Positions 37,306-49,100 of a stretch of DNA of 64,000 bases are shown one piece after another. Source of the DNA: Pelecanus crispus (taxonomy: Eukaryota > Chordata > Aves > Pelecaniformes > Pelecanidae); assembly GCF_030463565.1 (NCBI RefSeq), contig NC_134643.1, forward strand, positions 48,088,221-48,152,220, in the 5' to 3' direction. The notes under the pieces were generated by a model. It worked only from the letters and a program-made list of their open reading frames with translations. It did not search any database and was not told the origin of the DNA. The translations under genes and the position numbers were made by a program. Every line of letters starts with the position of its first letter. Within the stretch, counting starts at the first letter, position 1.

Positions 37306-40269
37306 CTGAAAATATAATCATACAGTCCATTCAATATGAAACAGATATAACTAAACCTATCAATTACAATGGGATTTATTTTCTTTAGATAATGTTTTAT
37401 AAATTTAAACAGTCACCTGATACATTGAACAAAAAACAGTGGCAACAGCAGAAGCATCAGGATGGTGTCTGGTCTCAATTGCCTCTAATTTTATATTGCA
37501 CATATGTATTTCTTTTCTTAGCTTTTTTTTCTTAACTACTAAAGACATTTGGAGGCAGCATGTACGTAGGAAGATTTATATTGCAGAGATGGCAAAAGTT
37601 ACATAGCCTGGCATACACTTGTCCTTATATTCTTCAATACATTTAGTTTACTAATTATTAAGGATACCAGCTGAAATGAAGAGGGAGAACCATAGTAAAG
37701 AGATAAATCCTCCTTTGTCTACACGACCTGATTCAATTTTTGTTGAAAGTAGCAGATACAGCCTAATGATTTCAGTGCAATCCAGCACACAGTTCTAGCA
37801 AAGCCATGAGAGTCGTTGAACAGTGCTACTACCTGTCTTGTACTAAACTCTGGAGTATGCTTTACACTTTTGAAGTGAATCTCCCAGTCACTCCCACTTA
37901 CTTTTTTCCTCCATTTGTTGCTGTGGAATGTAACAGGATGTGAAAAGCTGAACTTTCAAATGAAACTAAATTAAGAGATGCACTTCATTGGTCATCAATA
38001 GCAAGTGGGCACTCAGTCAATGGAAGGGCAAGCGGAGACCCTGTCCATAGCAACTGCCCATGAAATACACACAAAATGTGCATTAGAACCTGAGTACCAG
38101 CTGTATCGCCCTTGCAAATGCTTGCAAACCTCAACAGAAACTCATACATTTGTCCCCCATCTCATGTGCCCTTTCACCTGTCTCGCCTCTTCTGTAAACA
38201 TACTCTGGCATTTTGGTCTGCCTGGCTTGGTGGTACAAGCTGAAAGGAGTCCAAGAGCGGTGTCAGGAGATGGTTTCTGCAAAGGCAGCTGACTGCAGTT
38301 GTCCGACACTTCTTATGTGTAAAGCAGGCAGGCACCCAAACATCCACAGATGCGTGAACAAAACCAGCATAGCCATACTCTTCAGAAAGTATTTTCCAAT
38401 GCAAAGGGATTTGTTTGAAAGGAATTGTTCTTGTTTTCTGTCAGAATTACTACAGATTGATTACAACATGAAGTTATGTCTTCTGTTATTTGTAAAACAG
38501 TAAAAAAAAAAAAAAATGAAGCTTCCGCAGACAAAAAATATCTTGTGTTAACAACTTATTTTACATACAAAACATATGTTACATATGTATCAAATTTGTT
38601 GATTAGAAAAAAAGATTCAGCAAGCACAAGCTTTGCCTGCCCTGTCAAGATCCTCATTGCCTGGATTATAAAACTTCTGTTGCTGAATTGCAGAATGAAG
38701 AAAGCGATAAGCTTCTCAAACTACCTCTGCAGTGAATTTGGGTCAATAATGCACCATGCAAACTTCTGGACTGCATTAGATAACTGGTTCTGCACTTTCC
38801 CTGAAGAAGATCCACTACTTTTAAGAATAATTAAACTTCATCAGAATTTTCAAAACCACAATGTATTAAAACATTGGTGCAATGCATTGTTCTAGTAAAA
38901 AAATCTGAACGGTTACATATTTCACTTGAAAACTGGCATCTGCAATAGTTCTGTTGTAATAACTATGCGGTTTCAATGCTTTATTTTGAGCCATTTTAAT
39001 AATAATAATTGTTTATCTTAAATTATTTATCTGAAAAATAGAAATCTTAACTTTATAAAATGATGTACATTTTACATTACATTGTTACTGCACAAGAAGA
39101 TCTGTACCAGCTCTGAATATTTCCGTCCTACCATAATGAGCATAGTCTCATAGTGATATGTTTCTTCCTCAAGTCCAACTTAACCACATCCTTACAACAG
39201 AGAAGTTTTCTTCTGTTGATCGGCCCTGACTTCCTGTTTACAGGCGACAGGCCTACAGAAACGTCTTTTTTATTAGCAAAGTTGTTTGCCAAATGCATGG
39301 CACGGTGCCAGTGGTCTTCAGTCACCATGATCACAGTGTAACTTGCATTACAAAACAAATATCAAGCGCACATTCAACTCAGTGTTTGAAGACTTGACCA
39401 TGTTGAAAAGTTCACTGGTTCCATGCTTCTGTAAAGTATGAGACATCGCAGGGTGGTTATCAAATGGATGCGTTTCCATTGTTTTAAGATTTAAATGTCT
39501 TACTCATCCGTAACATTGGTGAGAAAATGGTAAACAGTTGCCCTTGAATGCAGTGTTTTGTGGTTAACATCCATAAGTCTTTCAGAAAGGTACTCAGTTC
39601 ATTTTAAAGATGGTAAGAGATGGGAAAAAGCCCTACTGTCCTTGGCAGATCCTTCCCATTGCTCACAAAAGTGCTCATTTTCTAAGTAAAACCTATCTTT
39701 ATCTTTCAGTTCTTACTGTTCTATTACACCTGTCTTTGCACCTTGGTATTCCTAATCAGACTTTAGCAACAGATGAATTCCCTATAAATACCCTTATACG
39801 CTACAATTACATTCTCTGCACCATCCCTGCCCCGTATCAACTTTGCTAGACTGAATTGTGCGGAGTCTTTAATTCTTCGACTGGACATTCTCCCCAGCTC
39901 TCAAATAACTTGTATGTGCCTTTCTCTTTCTTTCTTTAACTACTATTTTTTGTGAGCTGCCGGTCCCCCTGAGCCCCTCCGGCCTGGCCAAGCTGACCAC
40001 CGCGGAGCCCAGCGTCCCTCTGCCCCACGGCTGGTGAGAGGCCATGACTGGGCCCCAACGTGTGCAGGCAGCCAGGGTATCTGGCGCATTTTCATTTTTC
40101 ATGCCTCTGGAGTTCTCTTGGAAACAGGAAGTTTGCTTTTATTTTTTTTTTTTTTCCCCTCCCGAATAATTGCTGAACCAAATGTATTCTGAAAACTAAA
40201 TTTCAGTCCACGACTTAAAAAAACAAAAGAAACAAAAGCAAACAAACAAACCCAAACCACGAAGAAAAG
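37306..40269. other. Interval between TSPAN19 coding start and CpG island
   Basis: Probably the first (5' UTR) intron of TSPAN19 on the minus strand, inferred from the acceptor just upstream of its coding exon. Open frames here, such as 38,476-38,895 and 39,610-39,849 on the plus strand, show no family features. Confidence 0.5.
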
Positions 40270-40413
40270 GGTTTTGAGGTGTCTTCGTCGCACGCCGACG
40301 ATCGCGGCCCAGCGGCCTTCCGAGAGGCGCCGCCAGCCGCCCCGCCGGGCGCGAAACGGCAGCCGCTTGCCAAGTTTGGATCCTCCCGCTCGCCTTCCGA
40401 GCCGCTGCTTCCC

Positions 40414-40427
40414 GTTGCCGTGGAGAC
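40414..40427. promoter_or_regulatory. Candidate X-box (RFX site)
   Basis: GTTGCCGTGGAGAC, read on the minus strand as GTCTCCACGGCAAC, fits the RFX X-box consensus GTHNYYATRRNAAC with one mismatch. RFX factors drive cilium genes, which fits the predicted ciliary expression of LRRIQ1 and TSPAN19. It lies about 160 bases upstream of the first LRRIQ1 donor. Confidence 0.65.
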
Positions 40428-40429
40428 GC

Positions 40430-40587
40430 TCCCGGTTTAACAGCGCGGTGGCGGAGCTCTCGCCGTCCCCGCGGAGGGCCTGGCCGGGGGCGGTTGAGGG
40501 CTGCGGGATTTCAGGACGGAGGGGCAGGCGGTCTCCGGAGGCGGCCAAGAAGGCGGGGGCTCCGGTAGGAGCTCGGCTGAACGAGAA
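40430..40587 (+). other. LRRIQ1: Candidate LRRIQ1 noncoding exon 1
   Basis: The CpG island ends in a strong donor, GAGAA|GTGAGT, after 40,587; the next LRRIQ1 acceptor is at 42,960. The start given is a guess from the X-box position. An alternative exon ending at 40,909 is possible. Confidence 0.45.
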
Positions 40588-40651
40588 GTGAGTAGCTGCT
40601 ACACGGAATGGGTCGCGGAGAGCGGAGGGCTATGGGTGCCCTGAGGGGCGG

Positions 40652-40670
40652 ACTACAGCTCCCAGCATGC
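40652..40670 (+). promoter_or_regulatory. ZNF143/THAP11-type motif
   Basis: ACTACAGCTCCCAGCATGC is a full match to the ACTACANNTCCCAGNNNGC promoter motif bound by ZNF143 and THAP11, usually close to transcription starts. Confidence 0.8.
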
Positions 40671-40690
40671 AAATGGGCGGCTCCGCTGTC

Positions 40691-40698
40691 CTTCCGGG
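40691..40698 (-). promoter_or_regulatory. ETS-like site
   Basis: CTTCCGGG (CCCGGAAG on the minus strand) is an ETS-family core lying between the two ZNF143-type motifs. Short motif, so specificity is limited. Confidence 0.5.
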
Positions 40699-40733
40699 AA
40701 GTGGTGGTGGGCGGGCAGCCTCCCCGCCGCGAT

Positions 40734-40752
40734 GCCTTCTGGGAGGTGTAGT
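40734..40752 (-). promoter_or_regulatory. Second ZNF143/THAP11-type motif, opposite strand
   Basis: On the minus strand ACTACACCTCCCAGAAGGC matches the same ACTACANNTCCCAGNNNGC motif. It faces away from the copy at 40,652, with about 63 bases between them, an arrangement that would suit divergent transcription. Confidence 0.78.
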
Positions 40753-41149
40753 TTCTCCTAGGGAGGAACTGCTTCGCGCCTTCACGGCAGAGAAGCGCTC
40801 AGCGTGTTGCTTCCCCTGCTCCAGGAGCCGGCGAGGGACGAGGAGCTGTTCGCTGCCTCTGATGGAGAGGGTCTGGGCCGCCTCCCGGGGCCCCTAATTG
40901 GGGATAGAGGTGAGGAGAGGGGTGCGGGTTGCAGAGGAAGGGGGGGACGGCAAGGGACCCCTTCCCCTCCTGCCTGGATCCATCTACAAGTCTTGTACTT
41001 CCGTGGGTTAGGACATTTTCTCACCACTTTCTCTGTATCATTACAACTTCATCGAGTGCTTTCTGGGTTCCTAGTTTTATTTTGTAATTGTTATTATGTA
41101 TTTAATGTTTAAAACTTTTTTTTTCTTTTGTCTGCAGCTATTAGGGCTA

Positions 41150-42612
41150 GAATCATAGAATCATAGAATCGTCTAGGTTGGAAAAGACCTTTAAGATCAT
41201 CCAGTCCAACCATTAACCTACACTACCAAGCCCACCTAAACCAATCAAGGGTAGACTAGACTAAACCATATCCCGAAGTGCCACATCTACCCGTTTTTTG
41301 AACACTTCCAGGGATGGTGACTCCACCACCTCTCTGGGCAGCCTCTTCCAATTCTTGACCACCCTTTCCGTAAAGAAATTTTTCCTAATTTCCAACCTAA
41401 ACCTCCCCTGGCGCAGCTTGAGCCCATTTCCTCTTGTCCTATCGCTAGCTACTTGGGAGAAGAGACCAACACCCACCTCACTACAACCTCCTTTCAGGTA
41501 GCTGTAGAGAGCCATAAGGTCTCCCCTCAGCCTCCTCTTCTACAGACTAAATAACCCCAGTTCCCTCAGCCGCTCCTCATAAGGCGTGTGCTCCAGACCC
41601 TTCACCAGCCTTGTTGCCCTTCTCTGGACACGCTCCAGCACCTCAATGTCTTTCTTGTATTGAGGGGCCCAAAACTGGACACAGTATTCCAGGTGCAGCC
41701 TCACCAGCGCCGAGTACAGGGGGACAATCACCTCCCTGCTCCTGCTGGCCACACTATTCCTGACACAAGCCAGGATGCTGTTGGCCTTCTTGGCCACCTG
41801 GGCACACTGCTGGCTCATCTTCAGCCGGCTGCCAACCAGCACACCCAGGTCCTTTTCGGCCAGGCAGCTTTCCAGCCACTCCTCCCCAAGCCTGTAGCAT
41901 TGCATGGGGTTGTTGTGCCCGAAGTGCAGGACCCGGCACTTGGCCTTGTTGCACCTCATACAGTTGGCCACGGCCCATCGATCCAGCCTGTCCAGGTCCC
42001 TCTGCAGGGCCATCCTACCCTCCAGCAGATCGACACTCCCACCCAATTTGGTGTCGTCTGCAAACTTACTGAGGGCACACTCGATCCCCTCATCCAGATC
42101 ATTGATAAAGATATTGAACAAGACTGGCCCTAAAACAGAGCCCTGGGGAACACCGCTCGTGACCGGCTGCCAACTGGACTTAATACCATTCACCACAACT
42201 CTCTGGGCTCGGCCACCCAACCAGTTCTTTACCCAGCGAAGAGTATGCCTGTCCAAGCCGTGAGCTGCCAGCTTCCCGAGGAGGATATTATGCGAGACGG
42301 TGTCAAAAGCTTTGCTAAAGTCCAGGCAGATGACATCCACAGCCTTTCCATCATCTACCAGGCGGGTCACCAGGTCATAGAAGGAGATCAGGTTGGTCAA
42401 GCAGGACCTGCCTTTCATGAACCCATGCTGGCTGGGTCTGATCCCCTGGTTGACCTGCACTTGCCTGTGGAGTTCGCTCAATATGAACCTCTCCATAATC
42501 CTCCCTGGCGCCGAGGTCAGGCTGACAGGCCTGTAGTTCCCCTGGTCCTCCTTCCGGCCCTTCTTGTCACATTGGCTAGCCTCCAGTCATCAGGGACCTC
42601 CCCTGTTAACCA
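41150..42612 (-). mobile_element. CR1 LINE with most of ORF2 reverse transcriptase
   Basis: Antisense to LRRIQ1 in intron 1. The 318-codon frame 42,496-41,540 holds reverse transcriptase motifs: CLDFSKAFD (58-66), [11 protein letters not shown] (114-124) and the catalytic FADD (145-148). The same frame continues after one TAG (41,540-41,542) to 41,261. Upstream, [12 protein letters not shown] continues in frame, but about ten bases appear missing near 42,565, where DWRLANVT and KKGRKED fall in different frames. It is truncated at its 5' end, and no endonuclease is present. The 3' end carries TTCTATGATTCTATGATTCT. Dead but fairly young. Confidence 0.93.
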
Positions 42613-42959
42613 GGACTGCTGATAGATGATAGAAAAACCCCCATGTGAAGCTTAGGTGATAGCAGTGATACTGTCCACAAGCAGTAGAGAGCAGGCAGAG
42701 GTTTTTAATATGCAAGTTTGGTAACACTTGCAAAATTTAGAGGGGTAGACTGTGCTGCAGGGATTCTCATCACAAACTAATGTTTTTCTTACGTTTTGCT
42801 TGTTGGTATGGAGCGAGGTGTTCAGAATAAACTTCTGCTGTTCCTTTTCATGTTTTAAGCCAACTGTTCAATAAACACCTGTGAATAAAGTTATGTTAAA
42901 TGAGCACCCTCTTTATTTTGGTTCATTCAGTGCTGAAAGTTAATATTTTCTTTGTGTAG

Positions 42960-43122
42960 CTTTGAAAGCAGATAAGACATTGTGGAAGCTAGAATGTCAG
43001 AAAATATTGAAAGAATTGAAAAAGAAATAGAAATCGAATTAAGCAGAATCAGTGTTTCTTCCTTTGAAGCGGATGATCCTGACACGGAGGTATCAGATGA
43101 AGCTTTGAGTGACAGTGAGACA
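42960..43122 (+). CDS. LRRIQ1: LRRIQ1 exon 2 (start codon exon)
   Basis: Acceptor TTTGTGTAG, donor GAGACA|GTAAGT, ATG at 42,994. The 43 codons begin MSENIERIEKEIEIELSRIS, matching the human N-terminus in pattern (KAEIEAELDKLSISSLE). A GTG at 42,982 is in the same frame but ATG is preferred. Confidence 0.93.
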
Positions 43123-46100
43123 GTAAGTGTTCAATGGGCTAACACTGCTTCTATTTCTTCTTGAAAGTAGTATGGGCATTGGAAAGCCTATCTGATAAAT
43201 GAACTTTTTCTTGACATCCCTAACCTGAGGATTTCTTCCGAAAAGTAGTCTCAGTAGTAATGCTTCATGAAAAACATAACCTGCAATGGTGACAAGACAA
43301 TAAAAGAGATGAATATCAGCATTGTGCTTAACTGAGGAGATCAGACTCGTAGATAATGACTTGGTTTAGAATCCCCTGAAGCTGGAAGATTTTATTAAAG
43401 CTAATGAGGTAGATTAAATCTGGATGAATAAGCCAATGATTCTTCATTTAAATCAGTATTTAAATCTTAAAAGAGACTGTCTTATGTTTGAAGCCTTCCT
43501 GATATTAATTTAATATAAATAGGTGCTTCAAGTCCTCTTTTTTGGATGACTTTTTATTTTGGGGAAAGATTTTCCTCTGAAATCCAATCAGTTATTTGGG
43601 TCCTTTTCAGTTATTTTAATCTTTAAGACTTGTAGCAAAAGGCTTGGTCTATAGGATATTGGGGTATATGATATTGGTCATATATGGCCATGAATCATAT
43701 GTTTGATATGACATAAAGATAGGCAAAGGTATCAGTGTTAATTATTTGTGCACTCACATGCTGAATGCCAGGAACATTTACTGCAATTTACACATCTGAG
43801 AGAAAGCAGTCCATTTTCCCAAATCCTTGCAGTAAAAGACAGTCTTTTGAATAGAAAGTATCTATGTAGTAAAGAAAGTTGAAGCATCTGATTTACATGC
43901 ATACTTTAAACATTAGTAAATTTAAATTAATTTATTTTTGAAAGAGTCTGAACACTTTTAAGAAAAAGATCCTGTGCATCATAGGTATTAGTTAATTTTT
44001 GTCTTAGCCTTTTTCTTAATTTCTTGGTCCAACACAATTATAAAGAAAATGTTAATTGAAACATGTTTCTGAAGATAGTGGAATTACTATAGTAACTATA
44101 ACTATAGTTACTAAAATGTGTTCCAATGAAAATTTAATTAGAATGTAATTAAAAATTAGAATTATTAATTATTCTGTGGGTGATAAGACAATGCAAAGAG
44201 TGTAGGAATTGGGAACAATTTTGGTAGCAATTGCTGCTAAATCTCCATTAGTGCTTTATAGGTGAAGCCAAAATGAGTCTTTATTCTTGCATGTCAAGTA
44301 TTTACCGCTGGTCATGGCTGTGAGATGAAATGTAGAATTTATGTCAAATGTCATGTTTTTCTAGATTTCAGATGACTTGCCAGAATCAGTTCTCTCCTAT
44401 TTAAACTTTATAAAGAGCAGAAATCAAGATGCTGAAAAGCTTATACTGCAAGACTCAGAAGATGAAGAAACTACAAGTAAGCAGGGATCACAGTTAAAAT
44501 ATTTATGAACCTTGTATTGCCAGTGGAAGTTAGACTAACAATCATCACTAAAACACTCCAAACTTCTAAGTAGAGCAAGCAGTGAAACCTATTGGATCAG
44601 CTTCTGAATGCATGCTGAAAATCTCTAGTAATAAAATCATGCAATGCTGTCTTCTAGGATTAATATCTGAGTATGAATTGGATTTTTCTAAAAATTCATC
44701 TGATTCTACACCAAAATGTTCTGCTGTGTTCTATGCTGTGGAATTCTCTCTGATATTTGCTATTGCTGGATTCTTACATTATTGTTGTGTGTGTTCCAGT
44801 TGCACATATTTGCTGCTTTTAATGTAGATAAATGACTCCCATATTTAATTGAGTAAAAATGGCAGGGGGTGTTAAGAGTTTTAAAGGAAAAAAATGCTTT
44901 ATTTTAGTTTAAAGAAGTGTAGTCGCTAAGCAGTATAGAGCAGAACGGAGTACTGGTAAGGGTTTTTCTCTCTGTATTAAATTATATATTTATTTCTTCT
45001 TTAGGTAACATTTATGGAGTAGTTTCCTGCCATGCGTCAGATTACTTGGCAGAATCGGCTTCTGAATATAATGAAGAACCAGAACAATTTAAAAAAAGGG
45101 TAGTCTCTATTTAAACAATATTTATAGTGAACAAAATTCTATTAAGTAATCTAGATAACTTACACTTGCTTTGTTGGCCTCCTAAGGAGACCTATAGAAG
45201 TGTTCATTTTTGTTTCTGTCAGACTATCCATAAGGTATTAAGATGAGTTTGTATATGCCATTCTTTAGAACTGGGGCATCAGCTGTAATAAACCATGTCT
45301 ACAAGTTTTAAAATTTGGAATAAATTCTCTGTATCAGTAGTTGAGATGCTGAGACAAAAATCAACAAAATTAAACAAAACTGAATAATCCTTTATTTTTA
45401 ATTATTTGCAGATATTATCTCAGTAGTATAACACTTTTAAACTTCTCTAATCTTATTCTTTTTATGATGATCAAGAGGATGTGTTACTATTAATCTTGCT
45501 CCTAATATATTCCATTATTTTATAGAAATGTGAACATAATAATGTCTGTAACTTTCAAAGACAAATCAAGAGTTGTAAAACTGGGTTCTTTTATACTTTT
45601 ATAGAATTTGACTGAATAACTTGCTGAAGTTCTTAGAAAAACATAAACCTGTATTTAATTTAATCACTTTTAATTTGTCACCTGCCTTTTATTAGTGAGC
45701 ACTTTTACAAACATGACTTTTCGTTCTCAGAAGACCATTGTTAAGAACACACAATTACTTTATGTGACTTCAGCTGCATTACAAATATTAATGTATGCCC
45801 CAAGCATGTGATGAGCAGGTGATAAATGAGCAGGAATAGGTTACTTCTTGCCAATGAAGAACAGTGAAAGAAATACAGCAAACCTTTTTGCCAATAGCAT
45901 TATTTTCAAATAGATGACTTAAAAATTTACTCTGTAACTAGTTCTTCCCCTATGTGCATAACAGTATTAATGCATAAATATAGTGCTTAGCTCCACAGAA
46001 AGTAAAAAAAAATCCCAAATGCAGAACATTCATTTTTCCAAGTCAAAATGTAACATACACATAGGCGATGTAAAAAACACATAGAAATGTTATGTATTTT

Positions 46101-49100
46101 GGGAAATGCTCAAATATTTATTACTCCGGAAAACTGTTTTGACTGATACATTTGCTTTATTCGATGTTGTAAGGATTCCAGTCAGCAGTAAGTTTTGTAG
46201 TATTGTATTTGTCATATGATGAAAAGCTTATCCTTGTTCTGGAAGATTTTTATAACATTCTGCTTTTGCATTTTGTTTCTTAATGACCATATTAAACTAT
46301 ATTAGGTACTATTTGAAATTGAAAATGAAGACTTGCAGATTGCTGCAACACCTAGTTATAATAGTCAGCCCACCAGTGATGAAGTGGTCACTGATGACCA
46401 TTTTGTTACAGGTAAGCAAACGTGTTAGTCATTCGGTTGAGTTGGTCTTTAGCCTCATATCACTACTTCCTGCTTTTCTGTTTTCATGAGTATCATAACA
46501 TTCTTTTTAAAGACTCACATGTTACTGTATGCAATAGATTCTGATACTTCATGAACTGGACATGAGCAAATGCGTGTGCTTATATCGCATTTCAGGATCA
46601 CAAAATTATCCTAGTCTTTAATGTCTTGATAGAAATTTGGTTCAAAATATACTACCCAAAAATGCTTTAAAGAATTATGAATACAAATGGAAGCCAGATT
46701 GGAGGCACTAAGCAGGTTGTGCTTTGGCCACAACTTCTTTTATTTTTTTGTAGTCACATTGTCTGGGAGTGTTTCCTTTTGCCATGGCCTTTATGTGTTT
46801 TGGGGTGGAGTACATCAGTTATAAAACCCCTGCTGATAGCCACAAGAGACATTCATCCTGACACCAAAGGGTAATCCTGAAATATACATTGGTAGAATAA
46901 ACAGAGTCAGTAAATGTGCGTCATGATAATAAGACATCTCTGATAGAAGACACTCACGTTATAGTTCTCATTTCCTTGGGGATATATATTGCTGGTTGTA
47001 TCAGCACAGAATCCTTTTCTTGTCAATACTTTAAGACTGTTTAATGTCCCCCAGTGCTTATTAGAAAATTAAATAAAAGGTTTGCTTGGTTGATTACAAA
47101 TTCGTAGCTGATGTTGAAATGAGCATAAGTCTTACTCATCGTGAAGTAGAAGAAAAGTGTAGACAAGAATTTGAGCAGTGGGAGAAAAGACAAAAGGAGC
47201 TTGAAGATGAGAAGAGGAAAAAGTGGAAAGCTGAGAGGGAAGCACAGGAAAAACAGAATGAAGAGGAACATGCAAGAAGGGTGCAGCGTCTGGAGGAATT
47301 TGAGGCTGAAAGAATAAAGTTAGAGCTTCTTCATAAGGTAATTAATGAAATTGAAGCCAATCTGTTCACATCTAGACTGTCTGAATTCAAGATCTAATGT
47401 GAAAAACAGAGTACTATCCCAAACTGTGTGACTGTCCTAAACTGTCTACTTGTGATGCTATAGTGAACTGTAAGACATATCTAAGTATGATCCATTGGGG
47501 TTTATGTGTTTACTGCTTTGATCAACAGTGAATGAATTTGCTATGCTAAATTTTAAATTACTCTTCAGGCTTTGCCCTTACTAAGTTTTTATCTTATGAC
47601 ACCAGCCAAAGTACCAGAAATGAGAGTTGTGCTAAATTACTCACAAACGAAAAATGGTCACTGTGCCTGAATAGAAAATACTTACTTACTTTAGAAACTC
47701 CCACCCCAATTTTACAGTTAGATGAAAAATCACAGGTGAAGTAATCTGAACCAAAATCATTCCATTCAGAAATGCTGGTGCTGTGCTTCATTTGGGTAAA
47801 AGTTACAGTACTCCTTTTTCTTGTCTGTATCTAGGAGACCGAGTCAGGCTTAATCTACTAAGTTCTGCCACAACAGATCATGGCTCCATATGTTGACTGG
47901 TTGCATTCTCAGAGTGTTTATCTGTGTTTTGCTATAGTGCATGGTGCATACTGAGGATAAAATTAGGTAACTCTCAACAAAGGAGCATAAGAATGTGAAA
48001 AAAATGTAACCCTCACACATTATACTTGTGGGGCCACAATATTTTATTATTTAGCCTAAATATTTCTGTTTTGGGAGATGCATTAACACTACGTATTCAG
48101 TTAACTAATTTGTAGCTTTCTGAAAAGGTGAGCATCTTGGTCCCAGCAAGGTAACTCAAGTCACCAAAATTAAGGAAGGGCTTAGTAAGTGAAAAGACCT
48201 TTGATCTCTGAAGGCCTGTTCAGTGTCTGAGAGAGCTCTCTTTTCAACAGGCCACAAAATTGATTAGGCTTCCTCTGCTCTTTGATGTCATACATCATTT
48301 TTGGATGTAGAGTGGCTTTCTTTCCCTAGAAAAGGTGGGGCATGTTCCCATTTGGACACTTCGCTAGTGCTGTTGCTAGCACACTTTTTGTGGTGGTGAG
48401 AAATGGAGACTAATTTTACCCCATTACAGAAGGATATAGACTTCTAGTCCCCCATTGTCTGAACAGCATGCTTCTGAATATGCATGAAAAGCAGTGCTTA
48501 GGCACCTGGGAGACTTTGTCCAAGCTGGAAGTGCTAGTTTGTTTATCTTGGTTCCACCAGGAATCAGGTGGTTCTGGATCAGCTACTAGTTTTTAGGTAC
48601 TTATTGCCTGCTAATTTTCAGTCAGATGTAATTCCAGCTCATTTGGAATTTTTTTTTTTCTGATTGAGAGTATGTTGGGGAGGGGGAAAATGCTATTTAT
48701 TTGCAAATAGTGAGAAAATAGACTTGAGCTTTCATTTTCTGTTGAGAAACAATTTCAGTGAAAAAAAATTTAACTTCATTGAACAAAATTCATGTTTGAA
48801 AGATTATGCGATTATCAGTTAACATACTAGTGCAATTAAAGGGGGACTGTTCATGCTACTTTCAGAGCTTTGTTTCTGTTATGTTGCTATTATCTAGCTG
48901 TAGTTTGAATGTTGGTTTCATAAGCATAGTTTTCATCTTCAACAGCAGTACAGAATTTGGAGAGGAAAGTGGCAGTTGTTTGGGTCAGTACCAAGATGCT
49001 GACTCTCTGAAGATATGCATCTGTCAGTACGTGACCAAAGCTGTATTACTGATCAGAGTGTCCAGTTGCTTATTTTGATCCTTACACAGCTGAGTTTCTC

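Larger units (their letters stand above)
40270..40960. promoter_or_regulatory. CpG island, probable shared LRRIQ1/TSPAN19 promoter
   Basis: An abrupt change from AT-rich DNA to dense CpG sequence lies between two genes that diverge from it. It contains a near-consensus RFX X-box, two ZNF143/THAP11-type motifs facing each other, and an ETS-like CTTCCGGG. Two possible 5' donors for LRRIQ1 follow: GAGAA|GTGAGT (40,587) and GATAGAG|GTGAGG (40,909). A bidirectional promoter is inferred from layout. The open frames of 102-149 codons here are CpG-composition artefacts. Confidence 0.8.

Noticed and set aside
38476-38895. 139-codon plus-strand frame upstream of TSPAN19
   Set aside because: No recognisable domain, starts at a poly(A) run, low-complexity AT-rich composition, no splice or promoter context.
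40099-41112. Open frames of 76-149 codons in the CpG island
   Set aside because: They are Arg/Pro/Ala-rich products of CpG composition on both strands, with no conserved domain; the region acts as promoter and 5' UTR.
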